Shown: positions 1-7,104, counted from the first letter of the stretch. The stretch is DNA of 7,940 bases from Solirubrobacterales bacterium (GCA_019240015.1 JAFAZB010000494.1:1-7940); one strand, 5' to 3'. Made by a program: numbers and translations. Notes: a model not told the origin generated them from the letters alone.

Positions 1-76
1 CCTCCCCCGAGCCGGGCTCGGGGTCGGGGTGCTCCTCCACGCTCAGCTGTTGATCGCGGATCGTGACTGCGCGCAT
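1..76 (-). CDS. Partial N-terminus of zinc-type alcohol dehydrogenase / quinone oxidoreductase (MDR) family protein
   Basis: The ATG at 76-74 opens a minus-strand frame that is still open at the left edge, so only 25 codons are visible. They read MRAVTIRDQQLSVEEHPDPE followed by PGSGE. This matches the usual N-terminus of medium-chain dehydrogenases/reductases (GroES-like fold), where MRAV(V/T)...L...E.PDPEPGPGE leads into the VLVRV strand. That family match is recalled, not searched. The gene starts 13 bp after the stop of the rlmD-like gene on the same strand, so the two may be co-transcribed. No clear Shine-Dalgarno is seen in that gap. The striking palindrome at 5-23 lies inside this coding stretch (codons for PEPGSG) and is therefore probably not a terminator. 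Zinc ligands and the NAD(P) site lie outside the window, so the enzyme type cannot be decided here. Confidence 0.7.
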   Translation of the reverse strand, partial: MRAVTIRDQQLSVEEHPDPEPGSGE

Positions 77-89
77 CGGCGGGCGAACA

Positions 90-1463
90 CTACCGGCGCT
101 CGAGCAGTGCCACGCACTCGATGTGCGGCGTCTGCGGGAACATGTCGACCGGGCGCAGTCGGCGCAGCCGATAGCCGGCCTCGACCAGCTGGGCGGCGTT
201 GGGAGCGAGCGTCGTCGGGTTGCAGGACACGTACACGATCCGCCGCGGCGCGGCTTCGATGAGCCTGCGCACCACCTTCTGCGAGAGCCCGGCCCGTGGC
301 GGATCGACGACCAGCAGGTCGGGGCGGCCGGCGCGGCCCGTGAGCTCGCGCAGGGCGAGCCGGACATCGCCGGCGAAGAAATGAGCGTTGTCGATCTCGT
401 TGGCGCGGGCGTTGGCGATCGCATCGGAGATCGCCTCGGGCACCAGCTCGAGCCCCCACACCTCCGCGACCCGAGGCGCGAGCAGCAAGCCGATCGTCCC
501 GATCCCGCAGTACAGGTCGTATGCGCGCTCGGAGCCGTGCGGCTCGGCGTACTCGATCGCCAGCCCGTAGAGGCGCTCGGCCATCTCCGTGTTGGTCTGA
601 AAGAACGCCTCGGCGGAGATCCGAAAGCGCATCCCGGCGAGCTCCTCGTCCAGTCGATCGGCGCCGGCGATCAGCTCGGTCTCGCCACCCTGAGTGCTCT
701 CGGCGACCCCGTCGAGACGCGTCCACAGGAGCCCGTGGAGACCCTCGGCGGCCGCGGCCAACGACGCGCGCTCGAGCTGGCCCGTGCTCGTCACCAGGCG
801 GACCAGCAGCTGCCCGGTGCGCCTGCCCTCGCGCACCACCAGGTTGCGCAGCAAGCCCTCGCCGGTGCGGCGGTCATACGCCGCCAGCCGCTGCTCGCGG
901 CACCAGCGCACGATCTGCTCCCGCGCGGCGTTGCCGGGCGTCGAGGCAAGCATGCAGTCGTCGAGCTCGACGATCTGATCCCAGCGGCCGGGGGCGTGAA
1001 AGCCACACGTGAGCCGGCCCTCCCGATCGGCGCCGAACGAGTACTCGAGCTTGTTGCGGTAGCGCCACTGCTCGCTCGCCGGGACGATCGGCTCGAGCTC
1101 GTAGGAGTCCAGACGGGCGATCCGCCGCAGCGCCTCCTGCACCTGGGACTGCTTTGCCTCGAGCTGACGCTCGTAGGGCAGCACCTGCCACGGAGCGCCC
1201 GGGTGGGCGGCCAGCGGCGCGATCCGCTCGGCGCTGGGCTCGAGCACCTCGAGCGCGCGAGCCTCCGCGTAGGAGCGCTTGCGCTTGTCCACCACCGCCC
1301 GCACGCGGTCACCCGGGATCGCGCCGTGGACGAACACCACGTACCCGTCGAGCCGCGCGACGCCCGCGCCCCCATAGGCGAGCGAGTCGACGGTCAGCTC
1401 GAGCTCGGCGCCGCGCGCGGGCCGATCCGCGTTCGTGCTGGTGGCAGCCATCGGGTGGGCCAT
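90..1463 (-). CDS. rlmD: 23S rRNA (uracil-C5)-methyltransferase, RlmD/TrmA family
   Basis: This 457-aa SAM-dependent RNA methyltransferase probably makes m5U in 23S rRNA. An N-terminal TRAM RNA-binding domain covers about residues 17-78 (LTVDSLAYGGAGVARLDGYV). A central RNA-contact region follows, then a C-terminal Rossmann methyltransferase domain. The SAM motif DLYCGIGTIGL is at 316-326, VVDPPRAGL at 385-393, and the catalytic cysteine of YVSCNPTTL is C414. E449 in HIECVALL is the expected proton-abstracting glutamate. Length is normal for RlmD (about 430-460). The cysteine-rich 4Fe-4S loop expected near residues 80-95 is absent and is replaced by APLAAHPGAPWQVLPYE. Only one equivalent cysteine may remain (C170). 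The target uracil (747, 1939 or both) cannot be told from sequence. The start is ATG at 1463; an in-frame ATG at codon 5 is an alternative, and neither has a good Shine-Dalgarno. A 7-bp inverted repeat overlaps the start codon. Confidence 0.9.
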   Translation of the reverse strand: MAHPMAATSTNADRPARGAELELTVDSLAYGGAGVARLDGYVVFVHGAIPGDRVRAVVDKRKRSYAEARALEVLEPSAERIAPLAAHPGAPWQVLPYERQLEAKQSQVQEALRRIARLDSYELEPIVPASEQWRYRNKLEYSFGADREGRLTCGFHAPGRWDQIVELDDCMLASTPGNAAREQIVRWCREQRLAAYDRRTGEGLLRNLVVREGRRTGQLLVRLVTSTGQLERASLAAAAEGLHGLLWTRLDGVAESTQGGETELIAGADRLDEELAGMRFRISAEAFFQTNTEMAERLYGLAIEYAEPHGSERAYDLYCGIGTIGLLLAPRVAEVWGLELVPEAISDAIANARANEIDNAHFFAGDVRLALRELTGRAGRPDLLVVDPPRAGLSQKVVRRLIEAAPRRIVYVSCNPTTLAPNAAQLVEAGYRLRRLRPVDMFPQTPHIECVALLERR

Positions 1464-1477
1464 CCATCAAGGATGGC
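1459..1477. repeat. 7-bp inverted repeat over the rlmD start codon
   Basis: GCCATCC (1459-1465) and GGATGGC (1471-1477) are perfect inverted arms around a 5-nt loop ATCAA. The rlmD ATG (1463-1461) lies within one arm, so in the mRNA the start codon could be paired. It could be an operator or a translation-damping hairpin, or chance in GC-rich DNA. Confidence 0.35.
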
Positions 1478-1563
1478 AGCCGGACCCGTTTGGTCGCCTG
1501 GCCGCCGGGTAGCACTGACCCGAGCGAGAGGACAACCGACCGGGGGCGAAGGAGAAGTGCAAC

Positions 1564-2016
1564 GTGGCATTTGCACTGAAAAACCCGTATCGCCGGCGCG
1601 CGCAGCGCACCGACCGCGAGGTGGCCGATCAGCAAGCCGCCGCCGAAACCACAGGTCCGCCGAGAACCCGGATCGCGGCGGCACGGGGAGCCTGGGCCGT
1701 CGGGTCGGCGATGCTTGCGCTGGCGCGGCTGGTGCGGCTGGTCGTGGGGATCGTCGTCGCGGTGATCGTGGTCGCGATCGTGCTCCGGCTGCTGTCCGCG
1801 AACCCGGCCAACTCGATCGTGAAGGACATCCACGATGTCGCGAAAGCGCTCGTGGGGCCGTTCAAGAACGTGTTCTCGATCAAGAACGCCAAGGCCTCGT
1901 TGGCCGTGAACTGGGGCCTGGCGGCCGTCGTATACCTGATCGTGGGCGGCCTGATCGCCGGCCTGATCGCGAGGGCCGCACCACGCGGCGTGGCGCCTAG
2001 CGAGCGGGTCGCGTAG
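1564..2016 (+). CDS. Small two-TM membrane protein, unknown function
   Basis: This 150-aa protein is not assigned to a named family. The N-terminal 45 residues are polar and basic (KNPYRRRAQRTDR, then Gln/Ala-rich) and probably cytoplasmic. Hydrophobic segments lie at about 57-77 (VRLVVGIVVAVIVVAIVLRLL) and 114-137 (AVNWGLAAVVYLIVGGLIAGLIAR). The connecting loop contains NPANSIVKDIHDVAKALVGPFKNVFSIKN, whose NP-N-IV and GPF-F spacing looks conserved-family-like, loosely reminiscent of YggT-type proteins. I would not call it one. The GTG start at 1564 is supported by AAGGAG nine bases upstream (within 1544-1555). The gene diverges from rlmD across 100 bp and converges on argF across a GC-rich hairpin. 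No signal peptide with a cleavage site is apparent. Function unknown. Confidence 0.8.
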   Translation: MAFALKNPYRRRAQRTDREVADQQAAAETTGPPRTRIAAARGAWAVGSAMLALARLVRLVVGIVVAVIVVAIVLRLLSANPANSIVKDIHDVAKALVGPFKNVFSIKNAKASLAVNWGLAAVVYLIVGGLIAGLIARAAPRGVAPSERVA

Positions 2017-2041
2017 GGGGTCGGTCTGGTGGGTCGCCGGT

Positions 2042-2062
2042 ACGCGCCGCCACGCGGCGCGT
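2042..2062. terminator. GC-rich hairpin between convergent genes, possible bidirectional terminator
   Basis: ACGCGCCGC (2042-2050) and GCGGCGCGT (2054-2062) form a perfect 9-bp stem with a CAC loop. It sits 25 bp after the membrane-protein stop and 6 bp after the argF stop. No T-tract follows on either strand. The placement between tail-to-tail genes supports termination or mRNA 3'-end protection, as is usual for U-less hairpins in GC-rich actinobacteria. Confidence 0.55.
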
Positions 2063-2068
2063 GAGCGG

Positions 2069-2950
2069 CTACGCGGACGCGATCAGCAGCTCGAGCAGCG
2101 CCTTCTGCGCGTGGCGGCGGTTCTCGGCTTGATCCCAGATCCGCTGGCGGGGACCGTAGAGGACGCCGGCGGTTATCTCCTCGCCGACATGCGCGGGCAG
2201 GCAGTGCAGCGCGATCGCGTGCGGCGCGGCGAGCTCGAGCAGTTGCTCGTCGAGGCGGAACGGCGCCAGCGCCCGGCGGCGCTCCTGCGCGGTCGCGAGG
2301 TCGTCGTTCATGCTCAGCCACACGTCGGTGTACACGGCGTCGGCATCCTTGACCGCCTCTCTCGGGTCGTCGGTGAGGATCGCGCCGGCCACCGGCTCGA
2401 GCTCGTAGCCGGACGGCGAGGCGACCCGCACCTCCAAGCCGGCGAGCCCGCCGACGATCGCGAGCGACCTGGCGACGTTGTTGCCGTCGCCCACATAGGC
2501 CAGCCGGCGCCCCGCGACGGCGCCAAACGCCTCTCTCATCGTGAGTAGGTCGGCCAGCGCCTGGCAGGGGTGATGGCCCGCGGTCAGCATGTTGATCACG
2601 GGGACGCCGGCGTGCTCGGCGAGCTCGCTCACCAGCTCGTCGGGTCCGGTCCGGATCCCGATCGCCGCGGCGTGTCGGGAGAGGACGTACGCCGTGTCCT
2701 TGACCGACTCGCCACGGCTCAGCTGGACCTCGTCGGTCCGCAGCACCATCGGATGGCCGCCCAGCTCCGCGACGCCCGCCTCGAACGACAGGCGGGTCCG
2801 GGTCGAGGGCCGCTGGAAGATCAGCGCCACGGAGCACCCCGCGAGCACCTGGGAGCTGTGCGGTGCGCTCTTCAGCTCGGCGGCGCGGGCGAGCAGCTGG
2901 TCTAGTTCGGACGCACTCAGCTCGGACCCGGTGAGGAAGTGGCGCGGCAA
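2069..2950 (-). CDS. argF: Ornithine carbamoyltransferase
   Basis: This enzyme converts ornithine plus carbamoyl phosphate to citrulline in arginine synthesis and is cytoplasmic. From the TTG at 2950 it is 293 aa and begins MPRHFLTG, which aligns with typical OTC N-termini. The carbamoyl-phosphate motif STRTR is at 49-53, HPCQ at 127-130, GDGNNVARSL at 154-163, and the catalytic-loop HCLP at 249-252. The Asp of the ornithine-binding segment is D209, but the usual SMG loop reads SMN (213-215). The stretch after GYELEP is about 12-14 residues shorter than usual, which explains the short protein. Start choice is uncertain. A GGAGG (2975-2971) lies 20 nt before TTG 2950, and a GTG at 3001 would give 310 aa but overlap the divergent nuclease gene. 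No other arg gene is in the window. A related carbamoyltransferase is less likely. Confidence 0.9.
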   Translation of the reverse strand: MPRHFLTGSELSASELDQLLARAAELKSAPHSSQVLAGCSVALIFQRPSTRTRLSFEAGVAELGGHPMVLRTDEVQLSRGESVKDTAYVLSRHAAAIGIRTGPDELVSELAEHAGVPVINMLTAGHHPCQALADLLTMREAFGAVAGRRLAYVGDGNNVARSLAIVGGLAGLEVRVASPSGYELEPVAGAILTDDPREAVKDADAVYTDVWLSMNDDLATAQERRRALAPFRLDEQLLELAAPHAIALHCLPAHVGEEITAGVLYGPRQRIWDQAENRRHAQKALLELLIASA

Positions 2951-2981
2951 GCGCAGCAGTGTACGTTCACCCTCCGGCGCG

Positions 2982-3656
2982 ATGCGGTTGCGAGTCCTCA
3001 CATGGAACCTGATGCATGGGCGCTCGATCCCGCCGTCGGGCAGGGAGCTGCTGGCGGAGTTTGCCTCGGCGTTGGCCGGCTGGGATTGGGACGTGGCGCT
3101 GCTCCAGGAGGTCCCCCCCTGGTGGCCCTCGCGGCTGGCGCAGCGGCTCGATTGCGAGCAGCGCATGGTGCTGACCTCGCGTTACGAGCTGCTGGCGCTT
3201 CGCCGGGCGCTCGCGATCCGCTGGCCGGACTTGATCAAGTCAAACGGAGGCGGCTGCAACGCGATCCTGGCGCGGGCGGACCGGATCGTCGCGGATCGCC
3301 GGGCGCGACTGTGTCTGCTGCCGGAGCGCCGCTGGCTGCACGCGGTCCGGCTGGCCCAGGGCGTGTGGGTCGGCAACCTCCACGCGACCGTTCACAACCC
3401 CGCCGCCGCCGAGCGCGAGAGCCGGGTGGCGGCGCAGACAGCGCTGGCCTGGGCCCAGGCCGAGCCGCTCGCACTGGGTGGCGATTTCAATCTCCGCGAG
3501 CTGTCGCTGGATGGCCTCGAGCACGCCGCCAGCCACGACGTGGACCACGTGTTCGCCGCCCGGCTGGCCGCGGTCGACTCACCGCAGGTGCTCGACCGGG
3601 GCGCGCTGTCAGACCACGCCCCGGTGGCGGTGACGCTGGATCGCGCGCCCGCCTAG
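2982..3656 (+). CDS. Endonuclease/exonuclease/phosphatase-fold hydrolase
   Basis: This 224-aa metal-dependent hydrolase belongs to the exonuclease III/DNase I/inositol-phosphatase fold. The active-site set is complete and in order: N9 in LTWNLMHG, E43 in ALLQEVP, H134 in GNLHA, D168 and N170 in LGGDFN, D188 in HDVDHVF, and the terminal D211-H212 in LSDHAPV. The length is at the short end for the fold, with no extra domains, signal peptide or membrane segment, so it is a stand-alone cytoplasmic enzyme. The ATG at 2982 is chosen because homology begins immediately (MRLRVLTWN). The open frame extends upstream only as antisense of argF. No clear Shine-Dalgarno is present, so the message may be leaderless. 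It diverges from argF and ends 18 bp from the convergent DJ-1/PfpI gene. The substrate (DNA, RNA or a phosphoester) cannot be inferred. Confidence 0.85.
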   Translation: MRLRVLTWNLMHGRSIPPSGRELLAEFASALAGWDWDVALLQEVPPWWPSRLAQRLDCEQRMVLTSRYELLALRRALAIRWPDLIKSNGGGCNAILARADRIVADRRARLCLLPERRWLHAVRLAQGVWVGNLHATVHNPAAAERESRVAAQTALAWAQAEPLALGGDFNLRELSLDGLEHAASHDVDHVFAARLAAVDSPQVLDRGALSDHAPVAVTLDRAPA

Positions 3657-3674
3657 GACGGACCGGCAGCCCGC

Positions 3675-4307
3675 TCAGGCAAGCCTGCTCCTGTGCTCGC
3701 GCACAAGCTGGAGCACGTGGGGCGGCGCCTTGGCCGGCGAGCCGCTGTCGAACGGTGGCTGCGGGTCGTATTCGATCCCAAGCTGGATCGCCTGCGCCAG
3801 CTCGTCGCCGGCGATCCGCGCGGCCAGGGTCAGCGCCATGTCGATGCCGGCGGACACGCCCCCGGCGGTGATCACCTTGCCCTGCTCGACCACGCGCTCG
3901 GAGACCGGCGTCGCGCCGTAGCCGCGCAGCGTCTCCAGCTCGAGCCAGTGGGTGGTCGCCTCCAATCCGCGCAGGATGCCGGCGGCGGCCAGCAGCAGGG
4001 AGCCCGTGCAGACCGAGGTCGTCCAGCGCGAGCCCTGATGCGCGGAGCGCAGCCAATCCAGCATCGTTTCGTCGCTCATCAGCGCCCGGGTACCGAAACC
4101 ACCCGGGACCACGACCACCTCCGGAGCGGTCAGCTCCGACAGCGTCGCGTCGGCGCTCAGCGCCAGCATCCGGTTCTCGGTCCGGACCGGACCCGGCTTC
4201 GCGGCGAGGAAATGCACGGTCGCGCCCGGCAGGCGGGAGAGCACCTCGTAGGGGCCGACCGCGTCGAGCGCCGTGATCCGGTCGAAGATCGGGATTGCGA
4301 TGTCCAT
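3675..4307 (-). CDS. DJ-1/PfpI family protein, isonitrile hydratase-like
   Basis: This 210-aa class-I glutamine-amidotransferase-like protein has the nucleophile-elbow cysteine C100 in TTSVCTGSLLLAAAGIL. By memory it resembles Pseudomonas isonitrile hydratase InhA along nearly its full length. Shared blocks are LDAVGPYEVLSRLP (14-27), VVVPGGFGTRALMSDE (65-80), the C100 elbow, ATTHW (117-121), TAGGVSAGIDMALTLA (147-162) and QLGIEYDPQPPFDSGSP (about 174-190). InhA's catalytic Cys, the following Thr and the early Asp (D15 here) are all kept. InhA hydrates isonitriles to N-substituted formamides, but many relatives are uncharacterised and the true substrate is unknown. There is no HTH domain, so it is not an AraC-type GATase regulator. 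It is the last gene of the thiO-thiS-thiG-SnoaL run, 34 bp after the SnoaL-like stop, and may share the TPP-controlled transcript. ATG 4307 is the only reasonable start; the Shine-Dalgarno is weak. Confidence 0.85.
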   Translation of the reverse strand: MDIAIPIFDRITALDAVGPYEVLSRLPGATVHFLAAKPGPVRTENRMLALSADATLSELTAPEVVVVPGGFGTRALMSDETMLDWLRSAHQGSRWTTSVCTGSLLLAAAGILRGLEATTHWLELETLRGYGATPVSERVVEQGKVITAGGVSAGIDMALTLAARIAGDELAQAIQLGIEYDPQPPFDSGSPAKAPPHVLQLVREHRSRLA

Positions 4308-4341
4308 GCGGCGTTCCGGGGACCGTGACCCCGTTCGAACC

Positions 4342-4818
4342 CTAGCCCCTCGCGGCGCGCAGACCGAAGCCTCGCAGCACCAGCAGCGCCTTCTCGCCGA
4401 GCGATCCGCGACCGGGGAGCACCCCCAGCTGGGTGGCGGCCTCGTACAGATCGAAGAACGCCCGCACGCGCAGCAAGCGCTCGCGGTGAAGCTCGCAATA
4501 GAACACGCAGTGCACGACCAGGAACTTGTTGGTCGCCGGGAGTCCCTCGAGCGGCGCGCGGTGAGTGCCCAGCGCCTTGCACGGTGCCGCCACGAAGCGC
4601 TCGTTCGTGAGCCGCTCCCCGGTCCGCTGCACGCGAGCGTCGGGGAACGCGGCCCACAGACGCGAGGCGTGCCTCCCCAGCTCCGCCGCCCCTTCCAGTG
4701 GCTCCGGTGTCAGCGGGTCCTCGTAGTGCACGCCCGCGGCGCACACCTCGGCGAACGCAGCCGGGTCCTTGCCTGACCACGCCGCCTCCCAGGCATCGAT
4801 CAACGGATCGACGTTCAT
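4342..4818 (-). CDS. SnoaL-like / NTF2-like fold protein
   Basis: This 158-aa protein is of the SnoaL-like polyketide-cyclase/NTF2 superfamily, a cone-shaped alpha+beta barrel that often binds small hydrophobic ligands. Supporting blocks are the N-terminal helix with WEAAWSGKDPAAFAEVCAAGVHYEDPL (10-36), the loop-to-helix GAAELGRHASRLWAAFPDARV (43-63), and the later strand run FLVVHCVFYCELHRERLLRVRAFFDLYEAATQLGVLP (99-135), the usual SnoaL ending. A basic tail of about 20 residues follows. Whether it is an enzyme cannot be read from sequence: fold members include cyclases, isomerases, dehydratases and binding proteins. Its ATG (4818-4816) directly follows the thiG TGA (4821-4819) with no spacer, strong evidence of co-transcription and translational coupling. 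It therefore belongs to the thiamine operon physically, although no thiamine role is known to me for this family. Confidence 0.8.
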   Translation of the reverse strand: MNVDPLIDAWEAAWSGKDPAAFAEVCAAGVHYEDPLTPEPLEGAAELGRHASRLWAAFPDARVQRTGERLTNERFVAAPCKALGTHRAPLEGLPATNKFLVVHCVFYCELHRERLLRVRAFFDLYEAATQLGVLPGRGSLGEKALLVLRGFGLRAARG

Positions 4819-5805
<987 letters not shown>

Positions 5806-5809
<4 letters not shown>

Positions 5810-6972
5810 GGCGCGCTCTCCGCGGCGGCGTGCGCGAAGCGCCCCGGCGCGAAGCCCGCGGCCAGCTCCGAGGGCTGCTCGCCGGCGAGCTCACCCACCA
5901 ACAGCTCAGCGGTGATCGGCGCCAGCAGGATGCCGTTACGGTGATGGCCGGTGGCCCAGTACAGCCCGCTGATCTCGCTCTCGCCGATCACCGGACAATT
6001 ATCGGGAGTCCCGGGCCGCAGCCCCGCGGAGAGCTCCTCAATCACCAGCTCGGAGAAGCCGGGCACGAGCTCGATCGCGTCACGCAGCAGCTCGAATACC
6101 GCGCCGGCGGTGACGGTCGTATCGAAGCCACGCTCCTCCATCGTGGCGCCGAGCACGTAGCGCCCATCGCCGCGGGGCACGATGTAGCCGGCTGCCATCC
6201 GGATCACGCGCGTCAGGAGCGCCGGCCCGGCGGGATCGCGCAGGCGCATGATCTGGCCCTTGACGGGACGCACGGGGACCCGGCAGTGATCCGGGATGCC
6301 CTCGATCTCCGCGGACCAGACGCCTGCCGCGATCACCACACGGCGCGCGCTGATGCGCTCGCCACCGGCCAGCACCACCCGGTGCGCGTCCTCCCCGCCG
6401 TCGCTCAGCTCGAGTTCACGCACCTCCGCGCCGGTGCGCAGCTCGCCCCCGGCGCGCGCGAGCGCGCCGCCGAGCGCGGCGGTCAGGGTGCGCGGATCGA
6501 TCGCGTGGTCGTCCGCCACGAGCAGCGCCAGGCGAATGGTCGGGGCCAGGCCGGGCTCGAGCCCGCGGGCCTCGCTGGCGCGCAGCCGCTGCACCGGGAG
6601 ACCCAGGCTGGTGCGCATCTCGAGCTCTCGGGAGAGCGACTCCGCCTCGTCGCGGTCGCGCGCGACGAGCAGCGTCCCGCACCGGAGATAGCCCGCCTCG
6701 CGCCCCGACGCGCGCGTCAGCTGCTCGATGAAGCTCGGGTAGGAGCGGAGGCTCGCCAGCCCCAGCTCCAACAGCGCCGCCTCGCTTGGATCGGCCTCGG
6801 CGATCGGCGCGAGCATCCCGGCAGCGACGCGGGTGCTACCGCCGCCAAGCTCGCCGCGCTCCAGCACCGTCACCGTGAACCCGCGCTGGCGCGCGCGCCA
6901 CGCGACGGCGAGACCGATCACGCCACCGCCGATCACGGCGACGTCGATTGGTGCTTGGATTCGGTTGCGCAA
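5806..6972 (-). CDS. thiO: Glycine oxidase ThiO
   Basis: This FAD-dependent oxidase converts glycine to iminoglycine for the thiazole ring, the oxygen-dependent alternative to radical-SAM ThiH. From TTG 6972 it is 388 aa, close to other ThiO/DAO-family enzymes. The FAD dinucleotide fold is at the very start: VAVIGGGVIGLAVAW (11-25) with the ribose-binding acidic residue E38 in VTVLERG, then GGGSTRVAAGMLAP (43-56). The C-terminal WATGHHRNGILLAPITAELL block closes the FAD site as in ThiO. TTG 6972 is preferred because GGGAGG (6982-6977) sits four bases before it. The ATG at 6993 lies inside the conserved GTAATG loop of the TPP aptamer and has no ribosome binding site, so it would add seven artefactual residues. 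It is the first gene after the riboswitch and overlaps thiS by 4 bp. Confidence 0.93.
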
Positions 6973-6993
6973 GAAACCTCCCTGCGCCGGCAT
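6970..6993 (-). promoter_or_regulatory. thiO ribosome binding site and TTG start inside/adjacent to the TPP aptamer
   Basis: The Shine-Dalgarno GGGAGG (6982-6977) overlaps the aptamer's conserved terminal AGGGA (6983-6979) and lies four bases before TTG (6972-6970). The ATG at 6993-6991 is part of the aptamer loop and is rejected as a start. This arrangement suits control by direct occlusion of the ribosome site when TPP is bound (inference). Confidence 0.75.
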
Positions 6994-7070
6994 TACCCGG
7001 GTCAGGTTCAGACGGTCGGCGGATCATGTACTCCGCCCTCTCAGCCCAGCGGTGGGGCTCCCGTTGCCTC
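6973..7070 (-). ncRNA. TPP (THI-box) riboswitch
   Basis: Read on the minus strand, this leader carries the TPP aptamer landmarks in order. P2 arms are ACGG (7064-7061) and CCGT (7015-7012). P3 arms are AGCCC (7059-7055) and GGGCT (7047-7043). The conserved CTGAGA is at 7044-7039. An accessory hairpin follows, with a perfect 6-bp stem GGCGGA/TCCGCC (7037-7032, 7023-7018) and an 8-nt loop. The pyrophosphate-arm hallmark GAACCTGA is at 7009-7002, P5 arms CCGG/CCGG at 7000-6997 and 6990-6987 around GTAAT, and GCGCAGGGA ends the aptamer (6987-6979). It sits directly before thiO. There is no room for a separate terminator between aptamer and start, so translational control is more likely than transcriptional. 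A long P1 stem is not obvious. Confidence 0.95.
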
Positions 7071-7071
7071 A

Positions 7072-7081
7072 ATGCTAGCGT
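7072..7081. promoter_or_regulatory. Candidate back-to-back -10 elements for thiE (+) and the thiO operon (-)
   Basis: Around the palindrome GCTAGC (7074-7079), the plus strand reads TGCTAGCGT (7073-7081), an extended -10 form (TGnTAnnnT), about 24 nt before the thiE GTG. The minus strand reads TAGCAT (7077-7072), which would start RNA near 7065, at the aptamer edge. No convincing -35 hexamer is seen for either, so this is pattern-based and weak. Confidence 0.3.
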
Positions 7082-7104
7082 GCCGCTCCTGGCAGACTGG
7101 GACC

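Noticed and set aside
5..23. Perfect 9-bp inverted repeat as a transcription terminator for rlmD
   Set aside because: It falls inside the coding start of the alcohol-dehydrogenase-like gene (Pro-Glu-Pro-Gly codons), has a 1-nt loop if fully paired and no T-tract.
63..2000. A 645-aa plus-strand open frame
   Set aside because: It is antisense to the well-supported rlmD-like gene, has low-complexity Arg/Gly/Ala composition and no family motif. GC-rich codon bias opens the complementary frame.
2629..2837. Other overlapping frames antisense or out of frame with argF
   Set aside because: Arg/Ala/Gly-rich shadow frames without motifs. The argF frame carries all expected carbamoyltransferase signatures.
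3657..3674. Terminator between the convergent nuclease and DJ-1/PfpI genes
   Set aside because: Only 18 bp, with no convincing stem-loop.
4308..4341. GGGG...CCCC (4319-4333) as a terminator separating the SnoaL-like and DJ-1/PfpI genes
   Set aside because: The stem is only 4 bp and lacks a T-tract, too weak to claim the operon is split here.
6973..6993. ATG at 6993 as the thiO start
   Set aside because: It lies inside the conserved TPP aptamer loop, lacks a ribosome binding site, and TTG 6972 has GGGAGG four bases upstream with homology starting just after.
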